Source of the DNA: Maricaulis sp048270095
GTDB taxonomy: Bacteria > Pseudomonadota > Alphaproteobacteria > Caulobacterales > Maricaulaceae
Assembly: GCF_048270095.1 (NCBI RefSeq)
Contig: NZ_JBLWTL010000006.1
Location: forward strand, 66,587 to 130,586
Direction of reading: 5' to 3'
Length of the DNA: 64,000 nucleotides
The notes beneath the pieces were generated by a model that had not been told where the DNA came from, made no database searches, and saw only the letters and a program-made list of their open reading frames with translations. This document shows positions 18,110 through 26,728 of the stretch, piece by piece; within the stretch, counting starts at the first letter, position 1, and every line of letters begins with the position of its first letter. Position numbers and translations under genes: made by a program.

Positions 18110-19027
18110 ATGTCGCCCGACCTGCCCCCGCTTTTGTTTGACCGAGGCCTGTTGCGCCAGCGCCGCAATCGCGCTGCGCGCAGCATACAGTCATACAATT
18201 TTCTCGTGCAACGGGCATTCGACGATATTTGTGACCGGGTCGAAGGCGTCATGCGCGATTTTGACCACGCCGTGATCCTCGGCGGCGGCCCCGGTCTGCA
18301 AACAGAATTTCGCCAACGCCATGCCGGCAGCAAAACCGGCTGGGTTGCGCAGAGCGACCTGGCACCGGCGATCGCGGCCCGGCTTGACGGCCCCGCCGTC
18401 GCGCTCGACGAGGAGCGCCTGCCTTTCGCCGATGCCAGCCTCGACCTCATTCTCGCGCCACTGGGCCTGCACTGGACCAACGACCTGCCCGGCGTGCTGG
18501 TGCAATTGCGCCGGTCGCTGAAGCCGGACGGGTTTTTCGCGGCGGCCCTGCTGGGCGGCAATAGCCTGACCGAATTGCGCCAATGCCTGGTAACGGCCGA
18601 GACCGAGTTGAGCGGCGGCGCACATGCGCGTGTCTCACCGCTGGCGGGCACATTTGACATCGCCGCCCTGCTCCAGCGCGCCGGTTTCACCATGCCGGTC
18701 GCCGATATCGATCGCGTCACCGTGCGCTATGACAATGCCTTCGCGCTGATGGCAGACCTGCGCGGCATGGCCGAAACCAGTCTTCTCGCCGACCGGTCCC
18801 GCGGTCCGGCGACACGGGCCCTGTTCGTCCGGATGGCGGAAATCTATGCCGAGCGGTTCTCCGATCCCGACGGGCGCATCCGCGCCTCATTCGAAATCGT
18901 CCACGCTGCCGGCTGGGCCCCACATCCCGATCAGCCGAAGGCCAAGCGGCCCGGATCGGCGACGGTCAGGCTCGCCGATGCGTTGGGTGTGACGGAGACG
19001 TCTGCGGGCGAAAAAGCCGGGCGCTAG
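18110..19027 (+). CDS. SAM-dependent methyltransferase (BioC/NDUFAF5-like)
   Basis: 305 residues. Starts with the PPLLFDRGLLRQRRNRAA pattern typical of the alphaproteobacterial/mitochondrial NDUFAF5 group; SAM motif I is degenerate, ILGGGPG at 56-62, followed by the acidic DEERLPFADASLDLI motif. NDUFAF5 hydroxylates an arginine of complex I subunit NDUFS7; the bacterial relatives are annotated as class I methyltransferases or BioC-like, and their role is not proven. Divergent from comF with 43 bp between starts. Confidence 0.85.
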   Translation: MSPDLPPLLFDRGLLRQRRNRAARSIQSYNFLVQRAFDDICDRVEGVMRDFDHAVILGGGPGLQTEFRQRHAGSKTGWVAQSDLAPAIAARLDGPAVALDEERLPFADASLDLILAPLGLHWTNDLPGVLVQLRRSLKPDGFFAAALLGGNSLTELRQCLVTAETELSGGAHARVSPLAGTFDIAALLQRAGFTMPVADIDRVTVRYDNAFALMADLRGMAETSLLADRSRGPATRALFVRMAEIYAERFSDPDGRIRASFEIVHAAGWAPHPDQPKAKRPGSATVRLADALGVTETSAGEKAGR

Positions 19028-19250
19028 AGTCATACATGTCTCCAGCCCGAACTCACCATTGAGGGCGCGCAAACCGACTGACTCGACCGCTGCCGTCCGC
19101 CCCACGGAAGCGCGTTGAAGTGGGGGAATGACCTCTCAGACTGGCGAGAATCTGCTTGACCCAGAGACTCGAGAGCAATCTCATCGCCCGGAGAGACCAA
19201 TTGGGAACGCGGCGAGGCGATTGAAGCCTGTGATATCGCGGGAGGCGAAT

Positions 19251-19529
19251 ATGGCAACCAGATTGCTCGGGACGCGGAACGTCAATTTGGCGATCTTCTC
19301 GCTGCTGACGATTTCAGCGATAGCGCTGAACTCACAGGCATATTTTCCGCTTGCGGATGATTTTTTCTTTTGGGGATTCGTTTTCGAGGTCACCTTCAAC
19401 TCGATCGGAATGACCTTCATGTTTTGGCCCATCCTGGCCACCCTCCTGCATCTCGGCATCCAGATGTCTGTGTCCCGAGTTTCCACGCTGGCTGCCGTCA
19501 TGCTGATCGCAATCGGATTGTTGGGTTGA
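19251..19529 (+). CDS. Small multi-pass membrane protein, unknown
   Basis: 92 residues with about three hydrophobic segments (roughly 14-32, 38-60, 68-91). I do not recognise a family. The ATG is supported by a strong site, GGGAGG, 7 bp upstream, and the frame is the only sensible one between 19,030 and 19,575. A 223-bp non-coding stretch separates it from the methyltransferase, and it converges with the pilin gene. Could be an accessory gene. Confidence 0.55.
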   Translation: MATRLLGTRNVNLAIFSLLTISAIALNSQAYFPLADDFFFWGFVFEVTFNSIGMTFMFWPILATLLHLGIQMSVSRVSTLAAVMLIAIGLLG

Positions 19530-19575
19530 CGGACCCAAGGCGCACTTGCCGGCAATGCCAGGGCAGTCCCGCTCG

Positions 19576-19734
19576 TTAGAGAACCCCGATCACATCCTCA
19601 TAGAGCCGGGTCATGGCCGGGCCGAATGTCGCCCAGAGGCCAAGGATGACCGTCGCCATCGCGGCGGCAATCATGCCGTACTCGATCGCCGTGGCGCCGG
19701 TCTCATCGCGGAGAAATCTGGTCAGCATCGACAT
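19576..19734 (-). CDS. flp: Flp/Fap-type pilin
   Basis: A 52-residue protein: short basic leader (MSMLTRFLRDET), then GATAIEYGMIAAAMA, the Flp-family processing and N-methylation region with the conserved Glu-Tyr, then one hydrophobic helix. Such pilins are cleaved by a TadV/CpaA-type prepilin peptidase after the Gly and exported through the Tad machinery. The ATG overlaps the TGA of mutT (TGATG), so the two are probably co-translated. No cpa/tad genes are nearby, so this is an isolated copy. Confidence 0.85.
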   Translation of the reverse strand: MSMLTRFLRDETGATAIEYGMIAAAMATVILGLWATFGPAMTRLYEDVIGVL

Positions 19735-20150
19735 CACAGCCGATCCCTCAGCTCTGCGGCCAGCGGCATGTCGGCGGCCGGCATCTTGTAGTCGCGCAGC
19801 TTTTCCTTGCGCACCCAGGCCAGTTCCTGACCTTCATTGGGCTGGGGGAAACCGTCCCAGGTCCGGCACAGGAAGAAGGGCATCACAATGTGGAAGTCCG
19901 GATAGGCATGCGAGACGAAGGCAAAGGGATGCAGGCACCGTTCACAGGGTTCGACACTCAGTTCTTCACGCAGTTCGCGAACCACAGCCTGCTCCGGCGT
20001 CTCGCCCGGCTCGATCTTGCCGCCGGGGAATTCCCAAAGGCCCGCCATCGGCTTCCCCTCGGGGCGCCTGGCAATCAGGATACGGCCATCCGCATCCAGC
20101 AAAGCACAGGCGGCAACATAGAGGACCGGTTTCGGGCCACGAGCATCCAT
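19734..20150 (-). CDS. mutT: 8-oxo-dGTP diphosphatase MutT (Nudix)
   Basis: 138 residues with the complete Nudix box GGKIEPGETPEQAVVREL-REE at about 43-64. MutT hydrolyses 8-oxo-dGTP to keep oxidised guanine out of DNA. The ATG at 20150 (MDARGPKPVLY) is chosen over a TTG nine bases earlier; a GGAG lies upstream of both, so the start is uncertain by three residues. It overlaps the flp start at its 3' end. In many relatives argJ precedes mutT; here it does not. Confidence 0.92.
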   Translation of the reverse strand: MDARGPKPVLYVAACALLDADGRILIARRPEGKPMAGLWEFPGGKIEPGETPEQAVVRELREELSVEPCERCLHPFAFVSHAYPDFHIVMPFFLCRTWDGFPQPNEGQELAWVRKEKLRDYKMPAADMPLAAELRDRL

Positions 20151-20200
20151 TATGAACAAACTCCGTTAAGGGCAGGTGCAGGAAGGCGGTTAAGCAGGTG

Positions 20201-21172
20201 TTAGCCGGGATCGGCCACCGGATCACCGGCTTCAGTCTCGGCGCCCTCCACCCGGGTTTCGCCAGCCTCCGCCGGTCCGACATCGCTCCGGTCGTCCAGC
20301 ATGATATCCGGCACCGGCAGGGCCGCCCGTTCGATCACTGCCTGATGCCGCAACCCCTCAATCAGCCCCTCCAGCTGATCGAAGGTGTAGAAGCGCACGA
20401 TATTCGGCCTCAATGCCTCAAGGGTCGGAGGCGGTTCGCGACGGCGGTCGATCACGTGCAGGATGTGCCAACCAAATTCGGTCTCGAACGCTTCGGAGGT
20501 TGTGCCGGCCCCGGTCCGGAAGGCGACAGCGCCAAAGGCCGGCAGAACGCCTTCACGGGTGAAATATCCCAGATCGCCGCCCTGCAGCCGCGTCGCCTGG
20601 TCCTGGCTCATGCGCACGGCGAGCGCGGCAAAATCCTGCCCGGAATCGACCAGCGCCCGTATGGCCTCGGCTTCTTCGCGGGTATCCACCAGGATATGGC
20701 GCGCACGCACCTCCTCGCCGAGCGGGATGAGCCGGACCTGTTCCTGGTAAATCCGCTCGATCGTCGCTTCATTGACCGCGTCGGCGAGCGCGGTTTCCAC
20801 CAGCACATTCCCCAGAATCCGCTCCTCGGCCAACGCCAGCCGCCGCTGCGCCTCCTCCGACTGGTCGAGGCCGCGCCGGCGCGCTTCCATCGCCAGCAGA
20901 CGCTGGTCAATCAATTCGTCGAGAATCGCGGTGAACGCCTCGCTTCCCGGCGCCGCCGGCGGAGATTCGCTGCCCTCCGCCTGACTCGCCGCTTCGCGCT
21001 CGACATCGGAACGGCGGATCAATGTGCCATCGACGCGCGCCATGACCGGATCGCGCTCATCCAATGACAGCGCGGAACCGGACAGTCCGAAATCGGCGGC
21101 TGTACGGCGCGGCTCGGGCCCGCATCCGGCAAGTACGACAAGCGCCAAGCTTGCTGCAAAAACACGTTTCAT
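20201..21172 (-). CDS. PpiC-type peptidyl-prolyl isomerase lipoprotein
   Basis: 323 residues. Signal peptide with lipobox LVVLAGC, a SurA-like N-terminal helical region (EAFTAILDELIDQRLLAMEARRRGL type), and a parvulin domain at about 155-250 marked by RARHILVDTREEA, GGDLGYF and FETEFGWHILHVIDRR. It is likely a periplasmic foldase tethered to a membrane. Two starts fit: GTG at 21187 and ATG at 21172; the ATG begins the signal peptide directly. Divergent from secA (185 bp), which is a recurring arrangement of a secretion chaperone and translocase. Confidence 0.9.
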   Translation of the reverse strand: MKRVFAASLALVVLAGCGPEPRRTAADFGLSGSALSLDERDPVMARVDGTLIRRSDVEREAASQAEGSESPPAAPGSEAFTAILDELIDQRLLAMEARRRGLDQSEEAQRRLALAEERILGNVLVETALADAVNEATIERIYQEQVRLIPLGEEVRARHILVDTREEAEAIRALVDSGQDFAALAVRMSQDQATRLQGGDLGYFTREGVLPAFGAVAFRTGAGTTSEAFETEFGWHILHVIDRRREPPPTLEALRPNIVRFYTFDQLEGLIEGLRHQAVIERAALPVPDIMLDDRSDVGPAEAGETRVEGAETEAGDPVADPG

Positions 21173-21357
21173 CGACACCAACTTCACCTCGCCAGACCGT
21201 GCGGACGCATACTGTGCCGCGCGGCTTGATTGACACTGATTGTCCCCATCCTTAAGTCAGCCAGACGTTTCAAAGCAATGCCAGCGCCTGCGCCGGTCCA
21301 TTGATCTGGCCCCTGACGCATTTGCTAGCCCAACCGTTGTTCGCAAAGCCAGACACC

Positions 21358-24228
21358 ATGCTCTCACTTGCCCGCAAGATCTTCGGAACCGAAACAGGCC
21401 GCAAATTGCGCCGCATGAAGCCGATTGTCGACAAAATCAATGCACTCGAGGCCGATTTCAAGGCGCTCTCCGACGAAGCCCTCAAGGGCAAGACGGCTGA
21501 ATTCCGGGCGCGCCTGGAACAGGGTGCCAAGCTCAACGACCTGTTACCGGAAGCGTTCGCCGCCGTGCGCGAAGCCGCCGACCGGGCCATTGGCCTGCGG
21601 CCCTACGACGTGCAGCTGATGGGTGGCATCGTCCTCAATGACAGCTCGATCGCCGAGATGAAAACCGGTGAGGGCAAGACCCTCGTCGCCACCCTGCCTT
21701 GCTATCTCAACGCCCTGCCCGGGACCGGCGTGCACGTCGTGACGGTCAATGACTATCTCGCAACGCGGGATTCCGAGTGGATGGGCAAGGTCTTCGCGCA
21801 ATTGGGCATGACCACCGGCGTCATCTCGCACGGCAAGTCTGACCAGGAACGCCGCGAGGCCTATGCCTGCGACATCACCTACGCGACCAATAACGAGCTT
21901 GGCTTCGATTATCTGCGCGACAATATGAAATATTCGATCGAGGAAATGGTCCAGCGCGGCCATGCCTATGCCCTCGTCGACGAAGTCGATTCGATCCTGA
22001 TCGATGAGGCGCGCACGCCGCTGATCATTTCCGGTCGCACCGAGGACCGTACCGAATTCTACAAGACGATTGACGCCCTCATCCCGCAGCTGGGTGACGA
22101 CACGTTCGAGATCGACGAAAAGGCCCGCTCCGTCCTGCTGACGGAAGAGGGCAATGAAGAGATCGAGCGCCTGCTGCGCGAGAATGACCTGCTCAAGGAA
22201 GGCGATCTGTACGACATCGAGAATGTCTCCATCGTCCATCACGTCAACCAGGCATTGAAGGCCCACAAGATCTTCCAGATCGACAAGGACTATATCGTCA
22301 AGGGCGAAGAGGTCCTGCTGATCGATGAGTTCACAGGCCGGATGATGCAAGGCCGCCGCCTGTCTGACGGCTTGCACCAGGCGATCGAAGCCAAGGAAGG
22401 CGCAAAGATCCAGCCGGAGAACCAGACGCTGGCCTCCGTCACCTTCCAGAACTATTTCCGTCTCTACAAGAAACTCGCCGGCATGACCGGTACGGCCGCA
22501 ACCGAGGCCGACGAATTCCATTCGATCTACGAGCTGGAAGTCGTCGAAATCCCGACCAACCGGCCGATCGCGCGGATCGATAATGAAGATGAGGTCTTCC
22601 GGACCCTGGTCGACAAATACGCGGCCATCGTTGACGATCTGGTCGATTGCCAGGAGCGTGGCCAGCCGGTCCTCGTCGGCACGGTGTCGATCGAGAAGTC
22701 CGAGCAATTATCCAAACTGCTCAGCGACAAGAAGACCTTCCGCGACACCCTCGGCCATCTCTATCCCAAGGATGATGCGCAGATCGAGGCGTTCAAGAAA
22801 TCCGGTCGCCCCGACGCGCGTCCGCTCAAGGACATGCTCAAACTCATTCCGCTCGAGCATAATGTGCTCAATGCGCGCTATCACGAACAGGAAGCCCTGA
22901 TCGTCGCCCAGGCCGGCGTGCCGGGTGCCATCACGATCGCCACCAATATGGCGGGCCGCGGCACCGACATCCAGCTCGGCGGCAATGCCGATATGCGCAT
23001 GATGCAATGGAAGGCCGAACAGGCGCAAAAGGGCGTCGAGCCGGATGAGGCCGCCATCGCGGCCCAGAAAACCGTGATCGCAGCCGATATCGCCGCCAAG
23101 CGCGAAATCGCCCTTGAGGCCGGTGGACTCTACGTCCTCGGCACCGAGCGTCATGAGAGCCGCCGCATCGATAACCAGCTGCGTGGCCGTACTGGCCGCC
23201 AGGGTGATCCAGGCCGGTCTAAATTCTACATTTCCGTACAGGACGACCTGTTGCGCATTTTCGCGCCAGAGCGCCTGGACGGGATCATGAAAACCCTCGG
23301 CCTCAAAGAGGGCGAGGCGATCACGCACCCGTGGATGTCCAAGGCGCTGGAGACCTCGCAGCGAAAGGTCGAGCAGCGCAATTTCGACATTCGCAAGAAC
23401 GTCCTCAAATATGACGACGTCATGAATGATCAGCGCAAGGCCGTATTCGAGCAGCGTATTGATTTCATGACCGCTCCCGACGTTGCCGACGTCATCAAGG
23501 ACATGCGCCACCAGACTGCCGAGGATCTCGTCACCGAGCACATCCCGCCCAAGGTCTATGCCGACCAGTGGGACGTGGAAGGACTGGCGACCGAAATGCG
23601 CGAAGTCTTCGGTCTGGATCTTCCGGTCCAGGAATGGGCCAAGGAAGAAGGCATTGCCGACGAGGAAATCCTCGAACGCGTCACAGAAGCGGCCGACCGG
23701 GCCTTCGCCGAAAAGGCCGCCAATGGCGGTCCTGATCTGATGCGCCGGATCGAGAAATCCTTCCTGCTGCAGGCGATCGACCAGAATTGGCGCGAGCATC
23801 TGCAAAATCTCGACGCGATGCGCTCGATGATCGGACTGCGCAGTTATGCCCAGCGCGACCCGCTCAATGAGTTCAAGACCGAGGCTTTCGCCCTGTTTGA
23901 AAAGATGATGGACAGTCTGCGCGTCGAAGTGACCAGGCAGTTGATGCTGATCCGTTTCGAGCGCGCCCCTGAGCCTCCGCAAGTTCCGCAGGATGTAACC
24001 GAGACGCATATCGACCCGCGCACCGGCCGCAATTCCATGGGGGCGCCGGATTCGGGTCCCGTCGCATCACGCGTGTCGCCAACCCAGCGCCGGACCTCCG
24101 AGCCGGCCGATCCGACCCGTCCGGAAACCTGGGGCCGGGTGGCACGCAATGCCGCCTGCCCTTGCGGTTCGGGCAAGAAATACAAGCAATGCCATGGCGC
24201 CATTGGCAGCCGCGACTCCGAGGCCTGA
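21358..24228 (+). CDS. secA: Preprotein translocase ATPase SecA
   Basis: 956 residues; SecA drives Sec-dependent export through SecYEG. Walker A MKTGEGKT at 101-108, DEVDSILIDEARTPLIISG, and the GRGTDIQLGGN and LRGRTGRQGDPG helicase motifs are all present. A C-terminal zinc-binding tail CPCGSGKKYKQCHG, which binds SecB and lipids, is complete, so the gene is full length. The ATG at 21358 (MLSLARKIFG) is the family start. The last 35 bp overlap the next gene. Confidence 0.98.
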   Translation: MLSLARKIFGTETGRKLRRMKPIVDKINALEADFKALSDEALKGKTAEFRARLEQGAKLNDLLPEAFAAVREAADRAIGLRPYDVQLMGGIVLNDSSIAEMKTGEGKTLVATLPCYLNALPGTGVHVVTVNDYLATRDSEWMGKVFAQLGMTTGVISHGKSDQERREAYACDITYATNNELGFDYLRDNMKYSIEEMVQRGHAYALVDEVDSILIDEARTPLIISGRTEDRTEFYKTIDALIPQLGDDTFEIDEKARSVLLTEEGNEEIERLLRENDLLKEGDLYDIENVSIVHHVNQALKAHKIFQIDKDYIVKGEEVLLIDEFTGRMMQGRRLSDGLHQAIEAKEGAKIQPENQTLASVTFQNYFRLYKKLAGMTGTAATEADEFHSIYELEVVEIPTNRPIARIDNEDEVFRTLVDKYAAIVDDLVDCQERGQPVLVGTVSIEKSEQLSKLLSDKKTFRDTLGHLYPKDDAQIEAFKKSGRPDARPLKDMLKLIPLEHNVLNARYHEQEALIVAQAGVPGAITIATNMAGRGTDIQLGGNADMRMMQWKAEQAQKGVEPDEAAIAAQKTVIAADIAAKREIALEAGGLYVLGTERHESRRIDNQLRGRTGRQGDPGRSKFYISVQDDLLRIFAPERLDGIMKTLGLKEGEAITHPWMSKALETSQRKVEQRNFDIRKNVLKYDDVMNDQRKAVFEQRIDFMTAPDVADVIKDMRHQTAEDLVTEHIPPKVYADQWDVEGLATEMREVFGLDLPVQEWAKEEGIADEEILERVTEAADRAFAEKAANGGPDLMRRIEKSFLLQAIDQNWREHLQNLDAMRSMIGLRSYAQRDPLNEFKTEAFALFEKMMDSLRVEVTRQLMLIRFERAPEPPQVPQDVTETHIDPRTGRNSMGAPDSGPVASRVSPTQRRTSEPADPTRPETWGRVARNAACPCGSGKKYKQCHGAIGSRDSEA

Positions 24229-24685
24229 TATTCGCCTGCGTCCTGCCCGACCGGGTGAGGCGCAGGCATTGTCGGCGCTGTGCCTGCGGTCAAAGGCGTA
24301 TTGGGGCTATGATGCGGCCTTCCTGGCCTCCGTCGCCCCCTACCTGAAAGTCACTGAGGACGCGATCGGCGCCGGCCATGCGACCGTCGCGCAATCAGCC
24401 AACGGTGATTTGCTGGGCGTTTGCCAGATCGACCCGTCCGGCAAAAGCGGCACGCTCGATTTGCTCTTCATTGCCCCGGAAGCGATTGGTCGCGGTGCCG
24501 GACGCGCCCTGTTCGAACACGCCAAGGCGCAATTGAAAGCCCTGGGCCAGACGGTGATGACGATCCTGTCAGACCCCTACGCCGAACCGGCCTATCTGCA
24601 TATGGGCGCCAAACGCATCGAGATGCGCAGCTCGGACGTCTTCCCGGGACGGGAATTGCCCTGGCTGGAAGTATCACTTCGATAA
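24194..24685 (+). CDS. GNAT family N-acetyltransferase
   Basis: 163 residues. IRLRPARPGEAQAL at the start, a central LDLLFIAPEAIGRGAGRALFEHA acetyl-CoA loop (Q/R-x-x-G-x-G/A variant), and AYLHMGAKRIEMRSS at the end give a GNAT fold; the substrate is not predictable. The chosen ATG lies inside the 3' end of secA (35-bp overlap in another frame), so expression probably depends on secA translation. The next gene, accA, is convergent. Confidence 0.85.
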   Translation: MAPLAAATPRPDIRLRPARPGEAQALSALCLRSKAYWGYDAAFLASVAPYLKVTEDAIGAGHATVAQSANGDLLGVCQIDPSGKSGTLDLLFIAPEAIGRGAGRALFEHAKAQLKALGQTVMTILSDPYAEPAYLHMGAKRIEMRSSDVFPGRELPWLEVSLR

Positions 24686-24708
24686 ATCGTGAACGCGCGG
24701 AATCCCGC

Positions 24709-25692
24709 CTAGAAGGCGCCGCCACCGGCGCGGCCGATGGCCAGGAAGCGCTCACGGCGTTTCTGGCGCAATTCCTTGTCCGACAGACCGTCGAGCTTGG
24801 CGAGATGGGCTTCAATGGCATTGCCGACTGAGCGCATGGTCTCGACCGGGTGGCGATGCGCCCCGCCGATCGGCTCGGGAATAATCTCGTCGATAATCTT
24901 GAAGCCGAGCAGATCCGGTGCGGTAACCTTCATCGCGACGGCGGCATCCTTGGCCTTGGCCTGGTCTTTCCAGAGGATGGAGGCACAGCCTTCCGGCGAG
25001 ATCACCGAATAGATCGAATGCTCGAGCATCATCACGACATTGGCGCTGGCCAGCGCCACGGCGCCGCCGGACCCGCCTTCACCGGTGATGACCGAGATCA
25101 GGGGCGTGCCCAGCGTCAGGCAACGCTCGGTCGAGCGTGCAATCGCTTCGGCCTGGCCGCGCTCTTCAGCACCGAGGCCCGGATAGGCGCCCGCCGTGTC
25201 GACAAAGGTCAGGACCGGCAGGTTGAATTTCTCGGCCAGATCCATGATGCGGATCGCCTTGCGATAGCCCTCGGGGCGAGCCATGCCGAAATTATGGTGC
25301 AGGCGGCTCTCGGTATCATGGCCCTTCTCATGGCCGATAACGACCACGGAACGGCCCCGGAAGCGGCCAAGCCCGCCGACAATGGCGGCGTCTTCCGAGA
25401 AGCGGCGATCGCCGCACAGCTCTTCGAAATCCTCAATCAGCGCCTTGCGATAATCACGAAAATGCGGCCGCTCTGGATGACGTGCGACCTGGGTCTTGCG
25501 CCAGGGGTCGAGCTTGCCATAGAGCGTCGCGAGCTGTTCAGACGCCTTCTGACGCAGCTTGGCTGTCTCTTCGGCCATATCTGGCGCATCGCCGCCGCCC
25601 GCACCGGAGAGCGTTTCAAGCTCTTCGATCTTGGCTTCCAGCTCGGCCAGAGGCCGTTCGAAATCGAGATAGGTACGCGTAGGATCGGACAT
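24709..25692 (-). CDS. accA: Acetyl-CoA carboxylase carboxyltransferase subunit alpha
   Basis: 327 residues; AccA with AccD transfers carboxyl from biotin to acetyl-CoA in fatty-acid synthesis. MSDPTRTYLDFERPLAELEAKI-type N-terminus, HPERPHFRDY, the crotonase-fold segments FVDTAGAYPGLGAEERGQAEAIA and GEGGSGGA-ALA, and HSIYSVISPEGCASILWKD are diagnostic. It is upstream of nothing on its own strand in range (23 bp after the converging GNAT gene's end) and 109 bp downstream of xerD's stop, so it is probably transcribed separately or by readthrough. Confidence 0.97.
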   Translation of the reverse strand: MSDPTRTYLDFERPLAELEAKIEELETLSGAGGGDAPDMAEETAKLRQKASEQLATLYGKLDPWRKTQVARHPERPHFRDYRKALIEDFEELCGDRRFSEDAAIVGGLGRFRGRSVVVIGHEKGHDTESRLHHNFGMARPEGYRKAIRIMDLAEKFNLPVLTFVDTAGAYPGLGAEERGQAEAIARSTERCLTLGTPLISVITGEGGSGGAVALASANVVMMLEHSIYSVISPEGCASILWKDQAKAKDAAVAMKVTAPDLLGFKIIDEIIPEPIGGAHRHPVETMRSVGNAIEAHLAKLDGLSDKELRQKRRERFLAIGRAGGGAF

Positions 25693-25801
25693 GCCCGTTT
25701 AACGCCTGTGGACGTTCAAGATGGGGTCGAACCTAACCAGCCGCGCCGGGCGTCACAAGTGCGCAATACTGTCGGTGAACAGAAGTGCGTGGTGGCGGGG
25801 T

Positions 25802-26728
25802 TCAGGTTTTGCGAGCCAGTGGATGCGCGCTCTCGACCAGGGATTTCAACCGTTCGTCCAGCACATGCGTGTAAATCTGCGTCGTCGAGACATCGGCATG
25901 GCCCAATAGAAGCTGGACGGCGCGCAGATCGGCACCGCGCGCGAGCAAATGCGTCGCGAAGGCATGGCGCAAAACATGGGGGGACACGCGAGCCGGGTCG
26001 AGGCCTGCCGCCAGGGCCAGTTCCTGCAGGATCTGGGCGAAGCGTTCGCGGGTGAGGTGGCCGGATTTCGCCGTGCGAGAGGGAAACAGGAATCGATGCG
26101 CTTTTGGCTGGCCCGATCTGAGCGCCGGCAAATGCGCGGCACGTATGTCACGATAGGCGGCCATCGCCTCCAGCGCCGAGGCCGTCAGCGGCACCAGGCG
26201 CTCGCGTCCGCCCTTGCCGGTTACAAATATGCAGCGTTCGGTCTGGATAAAGGCGCTGAGCGGCAGGGAGACCAGTTCGGTGACCCGCAACCCGCCCGCA
26301 TAGAGAATTTCCAGCAATGCCCGCGTCCGCAAGCCCGAAGCCCCCGGCAAATCCGCGGCTGCCGCAAACAGGGCGTCGACATCCGCTTCGCTGAGGACTT
26401 TCGGCAGGCTGCGCCCCTGTTTTGGTCCACGCAGCGGTGTGCACGGATCATCACTGCGCCGGCCTTCCGAGAGCAGGAAGCGATAGAAACGCTTCATCGC
26501 CGACAGGCGCCGCGCCGCTGTGGCCGCCGACAAGCCATCGGATTCGATCCCGGCCAGGACCTGTTCAAGATCTGTCGTCGCAGCGCGCTCCAGCTTGACG
26601 CCGCGCGCGGCGAGCCGGGCTGAAACATCTGTCAGATCGCGGGCATAGGCGTCCAGTGTATTGCGGGCCGCGCCGCGTTCGGCGGCCATCATGTCGAGAA
26701 AGAGGTCGATCTCCGGACCCGTGCTCAC
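25802..26728 (-). CDS. xerD: Tyrosine recombinase XerD
   Basis: 308 residues. Catalytic set of the XerC/D family all visible: Arg148 (GGLRVTEL), Lys172 (GKGGRERLVP), His251-x-x-Arg254 (HVLRHAFATHLL), His277 (LLGHADVSTTQIY) and Tyr286. XerCD resolves chromosome dimers at dif. Assignment to XerD rather than XerC rests on context (accA and aroK/aroB neighbours in related genomes) and on the ARGADLRAVQLLLGHADVSTTQIYTH stretch. GTG start overlapping the TGA of the upstream gene (GTGA). Confidence 0.93.
   Translation of the reverse strand: MSTGPEIDLFLDMMAAERGAARNTLDAYARDLTDVSARLAARGVKLERAATTDLEQVLAGIESDGLSAATAARRLSAMKRFYRFLLSEGRRSDDPCTPLRGPKQGRSLPKVLSEADVDALFAAAADLPGASGLRTRALLEILYAGGLRVTELVSLPLSAFIQTERCIFVTGKGGRERLVPLTASALEAMAAYRDIRAAHLPALRSGQPKAHRFLFPSRTAKSGHLTRERFAQILQELALAAGLDPARVSPHVLRHAFATHLLARGADLRAVQLLLGHADVSTTQIYTHVLDERLKSLVESAHPLARKT

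Noticed and set aside
22708..24009. A 433-residue minus-strand frame inside secA
   Set aside because: Antisense to the SecA coding sequence, with no recognisable motifs.
25802..26728. XerD as an integrase of a second mobile element
   Set aside because: It sits in a conserved housekeeping context (accA, aroKB), with no att repeats around it.
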